DNA of 64,000 nucleotides from Corynebacterium glyciniphilum AJ 3170 (GTDB taxonomy: Bacteria > Actinomycetota > Actinomycetes > Mycobacteriales > Mycobacteriaceae), in assembly GCF_007673095.1 (NCBI RefSeq), contig NZ_VDYZ01000005.1, forward strand, positions 124,001 to 188,000. The letters are read 5' to 3'. The position numbers were made by a program, and so were the translations under genes. Positions 17,292 to 25,371 of this stretch are shown here, piece after piece; positions within the stretch are counted from its first letter, which is position 1, and every line of letters begins with the position of its first letter. The notes under the pieces are model-generated. The model did not search any database, was not told the origin of the DNA, and saw only the letters and a list, made by a program, of their open reading frames with translations.

Positions 17292-19217
17292 CTATGCCTC
17301 GGAGCCGGCGTCGATGTCGTCCTCCTCGGTGCCGCCGTCGCCGTGGAAACCGAACCTGCGCAGACGGGCACGGTCCTCCTCGGAGGAACTGGCTGTGAGG
17401 CGCAGGAGTTCACCGTAGATGCCGCCACTGGTCGCCAGTTCAGCCGGGGAACCGATCTCGTCGACGCGTCCGGAGTCCAGGGTCACGATGGTGTCCACCG
17501 TTGCGATCGTGGAGAGGCGGTGGGCGATCACCAGCGTGGTCCGCCCGACCATGAGTTCCTCCAGACCGGCCTGGACCGCCCGTTCCGCACGGGTGTCCAG
17601 TGCGGACGTGGCTTCGTCCAACACCAGGATCGGAGCGTCCTTCAGCATCGCACGTGCCACGGCGATACGCTGCTTCTGTCCACCGGACAGACGCAGGCCA
17701 CGCTCGCCGATCAGGGTGTCGTAGCCGTCGGTGAAGTTCCGGATGAAGGCGTCGGCGTTGGCACGCTCAGCCACCCGGAGGATCTCCTCGTCGGTGGCGT
17801 CGGGGCGTCCGTAGGCGATGTTCTCCCGGATGGTCCCCGAGAACAGGGAGGCGTCCTGGAATACGACGCCCACCATGCCCCGCAACTGCGCTGCGGAGAG
17901 TTCACGGATGTCGTGTCCGCAGACCTTCAGTGTGCCTCCGGTGGGGCGGTACAGGCCGAGCAGAAGGTTGACCAGCGTGGATTTACCGCCACCGGACTCG
18001 CCGACCAGGGCGACCTTCTCGTTGTTCCCGGCGGCGAAACTGACGTGGTGGATGACGGGATCGCCGGGATCGTAGCCGAAGGTCACGTCGTCGAACTCGA
18101 ACACCGGGGTCTTCCCGGGGCGGCCGTCCTCCCGGGCGGTGGCCGGCGGCGAGGGCACCGCGTCCCGCACCTCCCGCTCGTCCACCACGGACGGACCGTA
18201 CTCACGTGATGCTGCGAGCAGCACCGGGGACGTCGTGGGTTCCTCGAGTTCGTCCATGGCCTCGAAGTACTCCCGGGACCCGGCAGCTGCCCGCTGCGCG
18301 GAGTCGACCATCCAGCTCATCATCGTCGCGGGCTGCTTGGCCATCGCCACCAGCTGGACCAGGAGGACCAGTTCACCGATGGTGAACGACCCGTTGAGCG
18401 TACGGAGGAACAGGACCAGGTAGATCGCGAAGAAGACGAGGTTCATGCCGGCCATCCGGAAGATGTCCATCATGTGCCACCATCGCGACTGCCGTTTCGT
18501 CACGTCGACGGTCTCGGCGAAATGCGTCTGGAACAGCCGCAGCTCGCGGAGCTCGGAGACGAAGGACTTCACCACCTTGACCTGACCGACGACCTCGGCG
18601 AAACGTCCCTGGGCGGTGTCGATGTGCTCGTTCTTGGTCTTCTCCCAGCGCATCCAACGCCTACTGGTCAGCGCCGTGAGCCACAGGTACATCGGGAAGA
18701 TGACCACCAGCAGCAGGGCCAGCGGCCAGTAGTACCAGGCGGAGATCCCCAGCACCACGATGACGGTGAGGATCATCGAGAAGAAGTTGTTGGCGAAGGC
18801 CTGGAGGAACTGGGTCAGCCCCATGATCGACCGGTCCAGCCGGGAGATGACCGTGCCCGTGATCTGCCGGTCGAAGTAGCTCTGCGGCAGGGACAGCAGT
18901 TTCGCGAAGTAGCGGTTGGACAGGATCTGCCGCATCCGCATCCCCATGACATCGCCGAACCAGCCGCCGATGTTGTGGATCACCGTGTGCGCCAGTTCGG
19001 CGGCGAGCAGGCCGAGGGCGACCGCGATGACGGTGCGGGTCGCGGTCTCCATCGGGGTCGACCCGTTCACCGACGACACGATGGTGTCGGTGGCATGGCT
19101 GATCAGGAACGGCGACGCGAGTGAGAGCAGCACTGTCGCCAGTGCTGCCACGATGACCATCGTGTAGTACGGCCACAGCTCCTTCATGGAGCTGACGATG
19201 CGGGTCAGGCTTCGCAC
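17292..19217 (-). CDS. ABC transporter, fused permease and ATP-binding subunit (exporter type)
   Basis: The 641-residue half-transporter joins a six-helix type I exporter membrane domain (about 1-310) to an ATPase domain. The ATPase domain shows Walker A GESGGGKSTL, signature LSGGQKQRIAVARA, Walker B ILVLDEATSALD and the switch His in IAHRLST. It should work as a homodimer in the plasma membrane and export a lipid, drug or peptide; the substrate is unknown. The start GTG 19217 overlaps the last 13 nt of the aecD-like gene in another frame, which implies translational coupling. The C-terminal 40 residues are acidic. Confidence 0.88.
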   Translation of the reverse strand: MRSLTRIVSSMKELWPYYTMVIVAALATVLLSLASPFLISHATDTIVSSVNGSTPMETATRTVIAVALGLLAAELAHTVIHNIGGWFGDVMGMRMRQILSNRYFAKLLSLPQSYFDRQITGTVISRLDRSIMGLTQFLQAFANNFFSMILTVIVVLGISAWYYWPLALLLVVIFPMYLWLTALTSRRWMRWEKTKNEHIDTAQGRFAEVVGQVKVVKSFVSELRELRLFQTHFAETVDVTKRQSRWWHMMDIFRMAGMNLVFFAIYLVLFLRTLNGSFTIGELVLLVQLVAMAKQPATMMSWMVDSAQRAAAGSREYFEAMDELEEPTTSPVLLAASREYGPSVVDEREVRDAVPSPPATAREDGRPGKTPVFEFDDVTFGYDPGDPVIHHVSFAAGNNEKVALVGESGGGKSTLVNLLLGLYRPTGGTLKVCGHDIRELSAAQLRGMVGVVFQDASLFSGTIRENIAYGRPDATDEEILRVAERANADAFIRNFTDGYDTLIGERGLRLSGGQKQRIAVARAMLKDAPILVLDEATSALDTRAERAVQAGLEELMVGRTTLVIAHRLSTIATVDTIVTLDSGRVDEIGSPAELATSGGIYGELLRLTASSSEEDRARLRRFGFHGDGGTEEDDIDAGSEA

Positions 19218-20419
19218 GCGTCTCCACTCCGCAGGTCGGCCTCGGCGATACGGTCGAGGGCCTCGTCCAGGATCTCGCGGGACGTGCCGAAGTTCAGTCG
19301 AACGTGCCCGGCACCCGTCGGGCCGAAATCCGTTCCTTCATTCAGTCCGACGCGGGCGAGGGTGCGCAACCGCGCGGCAGGGGCGGTGACTGACCCGTCC
19401 GGTCCACGAAGACGGTCGACCCCGGACACGTCCAGCCAGGCCAGGAACGTCGCCTCTTCCTTCGGGAGCCTGATCCCGGGGAGAACCCCGGGCAGGCGGT
19501 CGGCAAGGTACCTCCAGTTCTCGGCGAGGTAGTCGACCTCCTCGGCCAACCATTCCCGTCCGTCGGTGTAGGCGGCGGTGGCAGCGGCCAGCCCGATAGT
19601 GGACGCCTCCCCGGTGACGAGGTTCGACAGCCGGCCGATCTCGCGGGAGTCCTCCTTGTTGGTGCTGATGATCTGGGCACACTTCAGTCCGGCGGTGTTC
19701 CACCCCTTCGAGGTGGCGGTCACCGTGACCGAGACCGACGCCGCGGTGTCAGACACCGTGGCCGTCGGGACGTGATTACCCGAGTACACCAGGGGCGCGT
19801 GGATCTCGTCGGAGATCACCCGGACATTGTGCTTCGCGGCCAGGTCAGTGACGTCGCGCAACTCGTCGGCGGTGAAGGCACGTCCGAGCGGGTTGAACGG
19901 GTTGCACAGGATCATGCTGCCCACCCCGTTCGGGTTGTCCGTCGAGGTGAACGCGCGTTCCAGCGCATCGAGATCGAACACGGCCCCGCCGTCCGTGCCT
20001 GAGCCCATAGGCACGTACGTCGCCGGCCGCCGGGTCGCCGCGGGCACCTTCTGGAACGGGGGGTAGGCGGGGAGGGGGATGACGATCGACGACCCGGGAG
20101 CGGTGAGGTTGTCGACGGCCACGACGATCCCCTTGACCACGTCGGGTACCACCGTCACGTTCGCCGGGTCGATCGTCCAACCGTGCCGTGCAGCGGAGAA
20201 CGAGGCCAGTGCCTCGGCAAGATGATGCGAGCCCGCGCCCAGCTCCGGATAGCCGAAGTACTCCCGGTCGACCGCGTCGCGAATGGCGGTCGCTACCGGA
20301 GGGCAGGTGTCGAAGTCGGTCTCAGCCACCCACAGAGGAAGGACATCGGACTCATAGGCCGTCCATTTCATCGTGCGGCGGGCACGCAGGGTATCAAGAT
20401 CGGGAAAGGTGAGAGCCAT
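19205..20419 (-). CDS. aecD: MalY/PatB-type aminotransferase-fold cystathionine beta-lyase (C-S lyase)
   Basis: The 404-residue PLP enzyme cleaves C-S bonds in cystathionine and related compounds to give a thiol (or sulfide), pyruvate and ammonia. It starts like AecD of Corynebacterium glutamicum (PDLDTLRARRTMKW, then LPLWVAETDF). It also shows ILCNPFNPLGR, VISDEIHAPL and the PLP lysine in TATSKGWNTAGLKCA. The ATG at 20419 follows a TAGAGT hexamer by 7 nt with no ribosome site; the upstream extension is not coding. In C. glutamicum aecD precedes brnQ, whereas here it is coupled to an ABC exporter. Confidence 0.88.
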   Translation of the reverse strand: MALTFPDLDTLRARRTMKWTAYESDVLPLWVAETDFDTCPPVATAIRDAVDREYFGYPELGAGSHHLAEALASFSAARHGWTIDPANVTVVPDVVKGIVVAVDNLTAPGSSIVIPLPAYPPFQKVPAATRRPATYVPMGSGTDGGAVFDLDALERAFTSTDNPNGVGSMILCNPFNPLGRAFTADELRDVTDLAAKHNVRVISDEIHAPLVYSGNHVPTATVSDTAASVSVTVTATSKGWNTAGLKCAQIISTNKEDSREIGRLSNLVTGEASTIGLAAATAAYTDGREWLAEEVDYLAENWRYLADRLPGVLPGIRLPKEEATFLAWLDVSGVDRLRGPDGSVTAPAARLRTLARVGLNEGTDFGPTGAGHVRLNFGTSREILDEALDRIAEADLRSGDACEA

Positions 20420-20426
20420 GACGACA

Positions 20427-20432
20427 ACTCTA
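20427..20432 (-). promoter_or_regulatory. -10 hexamer TAGAGT for the aecD-ABC operon
   Basis: On the minus strand TAGAGT, 7 nt, then ATG 20419. Confidence 0.5.
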
Positions 20433-20465
20433 ACCCCCTGCCACGACCCGGGTGTGCGCAGGCGT

Positions 20466-21947
20466 CTATGACCGACCGGTGTAGAGCGGGCCGAGCAGAG
20501 TCCTGACCGCCCGCCACGGGTCCTCTGACAGACGGGGATGAGTCGGGGGTGCCGGAACACCGGGCATGTCGAATATCCGCGCCCGCCGGGTGGGTCTCCG
20601 AAAACGGCCCCAGTCCGGTTGACGTCCGTGGATGAATGCGACGACGGCTGAACGGAACTGTGCACCGACGCCGTCAGGGCCGCCGAGGCGGCGTTCCGCC
20701 TCCGGACCGCACGTCTCCTCGACCTCGGCACGTCCGACCGTCAGCGTGTCGAACAGCAGCGGAAGCTCGGCACAGTGCTGGGCGGGATGGACGCCGCCCC
20801 GGAACTCATAGGCCCAGACCGGCGCCCCCGCCTCGGCGAGAGCCTCCGCGAACGCTGAGGCCCAGCGTCGAATAGTACGGTCGCCGACTGTACGACCCAA
20901 CGGCCGGACGGGCCGCGTGGTGGCGACGGAGCGACACCACGCCGGGAGATGACGCAGGGGGACTCCGAGGGCAGCCATCGCCGGAGCGACAAGCCAGGCC
21001 TCCAGCACCCGTGGAAGCCCGAGACGTCCCACCGTCCGACGCAGCACGGCGTCAACCTGGCGGACCCCGGGGAAACGCACGAACTCGTCGTGCATCGTCC
21101 CGACGATGGCGGGCACCGGCCGCATCTGTGTCAGAGAGAACGGATACACCCCCACCGCACAGTCCGTGGCGTGCAGCCGGGCGAAACGTCGGTACGCGGA
21201 CGTGAGTTCCCCGGCCGACAGTGCGCCCATCCGTTCAACGGTGGGGCGGTGCCGTGACCGCAGCGCCAGACGTGTGGTGAGACGGCGGCGGGTCCACCCC
21301 CTGCGCGGCGCGCCGGGCGACATCATCACGGCCCGGTGGAAGAGCCCCTCCGCCCGGGGATCGGTGAGCAGCCATGCCACAAGTGCCCCGCCCGCGGACT
21401 GCCCGGCCAACGTGACCTGGCCCGGGTCCCCACCGACCTCGGCGATGCACTCACGGACCCAGCGCAGACCGAGCAGGAGATCGTCGACGCCACGAAAGTC
21501 AGGACGGTCGGGGGGACTGCCGAGCGGGAGGAAGCCCTCGAAACGTCTGCGGTAGTTCAGTGACACCACCACACAGCCCTCCCGTGCGAGCGCCGCGCCG
21601 TCGTACCACGGTTCATCGGCGTGACCGGTCTCGAACCGTCCGCCGTGGACCCACACCATGACCGGGTGAGTGCGGTCCGTGACCCCCGCCGGGCACGTCA
21701 CGGTGACGGTGTGTGTGGCCCGCATACCGCGACGTTCCGCCGTGTCTCCGCACGGCACCGTCCCAGACCAGGCTGGCGCAGGGCGCGGTGGGGCGAAGGC
21801 TGCGGGCCCTTCGGCATGAGGTGCCGCGACGGGCACGGCACGGAAGACCGCGACCCTCTCCCCGTCAGGGAGGTTCCGCCATGACCCGGACACGTCGCCG
21901 GAGGGCGTCCGGAGCAGAGGAACACCGGTGGCAGGATCGGTTCTCAC
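20466..21947 (-). CDS. Type B carboxylesterase
   Basis: The 493-residue alpha/beta hydrolase belongs to the carboxylesterase/cholinesterase family. The oxyanion motif VWVHGGRFETG (about 113-123) is followed by the nucleophile elbow TLAGQSAGGA (Ser about 190) and a C-terminal GGVHPAQHCAELPLLF carrying the likely catalytic His. It hydrolyses carboxylic esters. No signal peptide is visible, so it is cytoplasmic. GTG 21947 begins 4 nt after the TetR stop, so the pair is one operon and TetR probably controls it. The sequence is unusually Arg-rich. Confidence 0.85.
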   Translation of the reverse strand: MRTDPATGVPLLRTPSGDVSGSWRNLPDGERVAVFRAVPVAAPHAEGPAAFAPPRPAPAWSGTVPCGDTAERRGMRATHTVTVTCPAGVTDRTHPVMVWVHGGRFETGHADEPWYDGAALAREGCVVVSLNYRRRFEGFLPLGSPPDRPDFRGVDDLLLGLRWVRECIAEVGGDPGQVTLAGQSAGGALVAWLLTDPRAEGLFHRAVMMSPGAPRRGWTRRRLTTRLALRSRHRPTVERMGALSAGELTSAYRRFARLHATDCAVGVYPFSLTQMRPVPAIVGTMHDEFVRFPGVRQVDAVLRRTVGRLGLPRVLEAWLVAPAMAALGVPLRHLPAWCRSVATTRPVRPLGRTVGDRTIRRWASAFAEALAEAGAPVWAYEFRGGVHPAQHCAELPLLFDTLTVGRAEVEETCGPEAERRLGGPDGVGAQFRSAVVAFIHGRQPDWGRFRRPTRRARIFDMPGVPAPPTHPRLSEDPWRAVRTLLGPLYTGRS

Positions 21948-21951
21948 GGGA

Positions 21952-22656
21952 TCAGGACGGGTGCTGGCTGGCTTCCTGCAGGATGATGGCGATCACGCCC
22001 ATCGCGTGCAGATCCAGTTGTTCGCGCAGGTCGGAGGACGGGTTCATCTCGTGGTCGACGAAAAGCCCCTCCACACCGGACACCATGTAGGTCACGATGG
22101 CGGTACGGCGGGACTCCGGCACATAGCCGAAGTGCGTCCCGCCGATGTCCGAGAGTCGTCGAATCACGTCGGCGCGCATCTCCAGGTACATCCGTCGGGG
22201 ACCGGGGTCGTCGCTCCGCTTCTGTAGCGCCAGCGGCAGGCACAACCGGATGAACTCCGGATGGTTTTCCAGCGCATCCAGGAGCTGCTCGGCGATCTGC
22301 GGCAGGTGCTGGAGGATGTCCTCGTCTTCAGGGATGTTCCAGGCGGCGTTCCAGGCATCGAAGCTCTTGCTGATGACCTGGGACATCAGGTCATCCTTGT
22401 CCTCGAAGTGCCAGTAGAGGGAGCTGGCCGGTAACCCGCATTCCCGGCAGATCTCCGCGATGCTGGTCCCGTCGTACCCGCGTTCGGTGGCGATGCTCGT
22501 GGCGGCGTCGAGGATGCGTTGGCGGGAACGCTCGCCGTCGGCGCGCCGATTCCGGGCTCGACGCTTCGGGGCGGGTTTGCCCGTCGCCTCGTCCTGGGCG
22601 TCCTGGGCGTCGTTGTGCGGAACAGTGGTCGTGCTGAGTTCTACCGGGGCTGACAT
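21952..22656 (-). CDS. TetR family transcriptional regulator
   Basis: The 234-residue regulator has a 35-residue basic disordered N-terminus. The TetR DNA-binding domain follows (RQRILDAATSIATERGYDG, then TSIAEICRECGLPASSLYWHF, about 44-90), then an all-helical ligand-binding domain. It should repress its own operon, which includes the esterase, in response to a small, probably lipophilic, ligand. The ATG at 22656 lies 7 nt after a TAGGAT hexamer. Reading further upstream gives a long antisense shadow of the M3 peptidase gene, which I reject. It is divergent from that gene with only 81 nt between the starts. Confidence 0.88.
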   Translation of the reverse strand: MSAPVELSTTTVPHNDAQDAQDEATGKPAPKRRARNRRADGERSRQRILDAATSIATERGYDGTSIAEICRECGLPASSLYWHFEDKDDLMSQVISKSFDAWNAAWNIPEDEDILQHLPQIAEQLLDALENHPEFIRLCLPLALQKRSDDPGPRRMYLEMRADVIRRLSDIGGTHFGYVPESRRTAIVTYMVSGVEGLFVDHEMNPSSDLREQLDLHAMGVIAIILQEASQHPS

Positions 22657-22663
22657 GGTGAAT

Positions 22664-22669
22664 ATCCTA
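22664..22669 (-). promoter_or_regulatory. -10 hexamer TAGGAT for tetR-esterase
   Basis: On the minus strand TAGGAT, 7 nt, then ATG 22656; leaderless layout. Confidence 0.55.
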
Positions 22670-22724
22670 CTGAAAATAACTACCTGTGGCGTATCCGCCC
22701 CCGGTCCCGCCGACTGCACGGCGT

Positions 22725-22730
22725 TAAGCT
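22725..22730 (+). promoter_or_regulatory. -10 hexamer TAAGCT for M3 peptidase
   Basis: TAAGCT, 7 nt, then ATG 22738; leaderless layout, back to back with the tetR promoter. Confidence 0.55.
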
Positions 22731-22737
22731 GGCGGGC

Positions 22738-24876
22738 ATGACCGGTTACGACACCCAGCAGAACCCGCTGCTCGCCCCCTCTGAACTCGACCATGAACTT
22801 CCGGACTTCGCCGCGATCTCCGTCGGCGATCTCGTCCCGACGTTCAGGACCGGGGTCGTCGACCATGAGGCGGAGATAGCGGCCATCGTCGCCAACCCTG
22901 AGGAGCCCACCTGGGAGAACACGATGGAGGCGCTCGAAGCCAGCGGACAGCTGCTCGACCGTGTCCTCGCCATCGTCTTCAACTACTCGGGAACGGACGC
23001 CAGTGACGACATTGTCGCCGTCGAAGAGACGGTGGCCCCCGAACTCGCCGAGCACGTCAGCAGTGTCAATCTCGACCCGGGTCTGTTCGCCCGCGTGAAC
23101 TCGCTTCCGGCACAGCCGGAGGGCAGCGAGAACGAGGCGCTGCTGACCTACTGGCTGCGGCGGTTCCGGCGCGGTGGTGCGGCACTCGATGACGCAGGAC
23201 GGACCGAACTGGGTTCGATCGACGCGCGGCTCGCGGAACTCTCGACCCGGTTCGGCCGCAACCTTGTCGCCGCGTCCGACGCGGGCGCCGTCCCGTTCAC
23301 CGACGAGGACGAGCTTGCCGGGCTGAGCGAGACACACAAGTCCCGCCTGGCGGAGGACGCGGCGGCGGCAGGGAAGGACGGCTGGCTCGTGCGGCTGGGG
23401 TTGCCGAGCGTGCAACCGGTGCTTGAGGAACTCGATGACCCCGCGGCCCGTGCCCGTGTCCACGACGCGTCCCTGCGTCGTGGGTCCGGGGGTGAGACCG
23501 ACAACACCGGGGTTCTGCTCGAGATCGTACGGTTACGGGCACGCCGCGCCGAGCTGCTGGGATACGCGAACCATGCGGAGTTCATCGCTGAGGCGGAGAC
23601 CGCCGGTTCGCTCGCCGTGGTCGACGACCTGCTGGGGAAGCTGACTCCTGCCGCCGTGGCGAACGCTGAGGGGGAATACAAGAAAGCCGTGGACAAGGCA
23701 GGTACGGCCGGTGCGGACGGTAAAGTGGGCGGACCGGACTGGCCGTACTGGGCCGCCAGACTCCGGGCCGAGGAACTCGACGTCGACGAAGCGGAACTGA
23801 AGAAGTACTTCCCCCTGGAGCGCGTACTGCGCGACGGTGCCTTCTTCGCCGCCCAACGTCTGTACGGCATCACGGTCGAGCGACGTGACGACCTCAAGGC
23901 TTATCATCCCGATGTGCAGGTCTGGGAGGTCAGAGAGGCCGAGGACGACCCTGTGCGTCCGGGTGTGCCGGTCGGTCTTCTCCTCACCGACATGTACGCC
24001 CGTCCGACCAAGCGCGGCGGGGCGTGGATGAGCAGCTTCGTCGAACAGAACAACCTGCTGGGGCAGACGCCCGTCGTGGTGAACGTCCTCAATATCGCGA
24101 AACCCGCCGAGGGTGAACAGGCCCTGCTCACGCCCGATGAGGTCGCCACCGTCTTCCATGAGTTCGGGCATGCGCTCCATGGGCTGCTCTCTGACGTCCG
24201 GTACCCGAGCCTGTCCGGCACCAACGTGCCGCGGGACTTCGTCGAGTTCCCCAGCCAGATCAACGAGAACTGGGCCCTGGAACCGGAGATCCTCAGCAAC
24301 TACGCCCGGCATGTGGACACCGGTGAACAGTTGCCGCAGCAGATGGTGGATGCGGTGCGGGCGCAGGCCGCCTGGGGCCAGGGGTTCGCCACGTCCGAGT
24401 ACCTGGCGGCCTGCTGGCTGGATCTGGCGTGGCACCGTCTCAGCACACGGGAGGCGGCGGCGGTCACCGATGTCGCAGCCTTCGAGAAAGAGGCCCTGGA
24501 GGCCGCAGGATTCGGCGCAGACCTGCTGCAGGCTCTGGCACCGCGGTATTCCTCGGCTTACTTCAACCATATTTTCGCCGGGGGATATTCTGCAGACTAC
24601 TGGAGTTACCTCTGGGCGGAGGTTCTCGACGCCGACGGTTTCGAGGGATTCGTCGACACCGACGCCGCCCGGGGCGATGGAGCTGCAGACCGTCCCGGCA
24701 CTGTCGCCGAGATTGACCCGGACGACGTCCGCTTTGCCGGTGACCGGTTCCGGCGGATGATCCTGTCCCGGGGTGCGACCATCGACTACGACGACGCCTT
24801 CTGGATGTTCCGGGGGAAACAGCGCAGCGTGGAACCGTTGCTGCGCCGTCGGGGGCTGGCCGGGTCAATGGACTAG
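22738..24876 (+). CDS. M3 family oligopeptidase (Dcp/oligopeptidase A type)
   Basis: The 712-residue zinc peptidase has the full M3 layout. A long helical N-terminal part is followed by the catalytic domain with VFHEFGHALHGLL (HExxH, first His at residue 474). The third ligand segment FVEFPSQINENW lies about 27 residues later, and FNHIFAGGYSADYWSYLWAE is near the C-terminus. It degrades short peptides in the cytoplasm, helping to recycle peptides left by larger proteases. Length is normal for the family. There is no signal peptide. Confidence 0.93.
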   Translation: MTGYDTQQNPLLAPSELDHELPDFAAISVGDLVPTFRTGVVDHEAEIAAIVANPEEPTWENTMEALEASGQLLDRVLAIVFNYSGTDASDDIVAVEETVAPELAEHVSSVNLDPGLFARVNSLPAQPEGSENEALLTYWLRRFRRGGAALDDAGRTELGSIDARLAELSTRFGRNLVAASDAGAVPFTDEDELAGLSETHKSRLAEDAAAAGKDGWLVRLGLPSVQPVLEELDDPAARARVHDASLRRGSGGETDNTGVLLEIVRLRARRAELLGYANHAEFIAEAETAGSLAVVDDLLGKLTPAAVANAEGEYKKAVDKAGTAGADGKVGGPDWPYWAARLRAEELDVDEAELKKYFPLERVLRDGAFFAAQRLYGITVERRDDLKAYHPDVQVWEVREAEDDPVRPGVPVGLLLTDMYARPTKRGGAWMSSFVEQNNLLGQTPVVVNVLNIAKPAEGEQALLTPDEVATVFHEFGHALHGLLSDVRYPSLSGTNVPRDFVEFPSQINENWALEPEILSNYARHVDTGEQLPQQMVDAVRAQAAWGQGFATSEYLAACWLDLAWHRLSTREAAAVTDVAAFEKEALEAAGFGADLLQALAPRYSSAYFNHIFAGGYSADYWSYLWAEVLDADGFEGFVDTDAARGDGAADRPGTVAEIDPDDVRFAGDRFRRMILSRGATIDYDDAFWMFRGKQRSVEPLLRRRGLAGSMD

Positions 24877-24911
24877 GCCTGTAGCTCACACGGAAGGTAA
24901 ACTTGTCTGTT

Positions 24912-25118
24912 GTGACTGACGGCATTGAACAATGGGTCCTCGACCTGCCTCTCTGGCTGCAGACCCCGTTGACGCTGGTCGTTCTGGTGCTGCTGGCCTC
25001 GCTGGCGGCTGTGGTCATGATCAAGGTGGCGTTCGGCGCGCTACCCGTGACCGAGGACGAGGAACGGGCGTTGGCACCCGTGGGTGATCCGTCCCGTGGA
25101 GAAGGAGAGAACAGGTGA
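24912..25118 (+). CDS. Small single-pass membrane protein
   Basis: A short protein of 68 residues (71 if translated from TTG 24903) with one membrane helix (LQTPLTLVVLVLLASLAAVV) and a polar acidic tail. The TTG has GGAAGG 6 nt upstream, while the GTG at 24912 follows a TAAACT hexamer by 8 nt, so either start is possible. It ends in a GTGA overlap with a second tiny membrane gene, and together they form a mini-operon after the M3 peptidase. Function unknown. Confidence 0.6.
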   Translation: MTDGIEQWVLDLPLWLQTPLTLVVLVLLASLAAVVMIKVAFGALPVTEDEERALAPVGDPSRGEGENR

Positions 25119-25201
25119 AACACCATTCCAGGGTCAGGCAGGCGCTCATTCTGCTGATCGTTCTGCTCGTCGTGGTGTGGTTGATCACCTCCCTCTTCTG
25201 A
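25115..25201 (+). CDS. 28-residue hydrophobic membrane peptide
   Basis: GTG 25115 overlaps the stop of the upstream gene (GTGA) and has a strong ribosome site GAAGGAGAG at 25101-25109. The 28 codons give a basic start (KHHSRVRQ) followed by one unbroken hydrophobic helix (LILLIVLLVVVWLITSLF) and a TGA at 25199. Size, charge and coupling are those of a regulatory or scaffold micro-protein partnered with the upstream membrane protein. It is too short for standard gene finders, and no homologue is known to me. Confidence 0.55.
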   Translation: MKHHSRVRQALILLIVLLVVVWLITSLF

Positions 25202-25371
25202 GTGCTTCCTGAACCTTATCTGTACTGCAGCGTGGACTGTTCCCCGTTTTCCCTTGGAATTCCGTTTCTGCTTATGCCGATACAGGAATCGGCTAGGATC
25301 ATGCACCGGAACACACCGGGTTCCCTGGTGTGAGCCGGGCTACCCCTTGACAAGACTGTGATTGGAGAGAC

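Noticed and set aside
22660..23463. Long N-terminal extension of the TetR gene
   Set aside because: It lies antisense inside the M3 peptidase gene; the leaderless promoter at 22664-22669 fixes the start at 22656.
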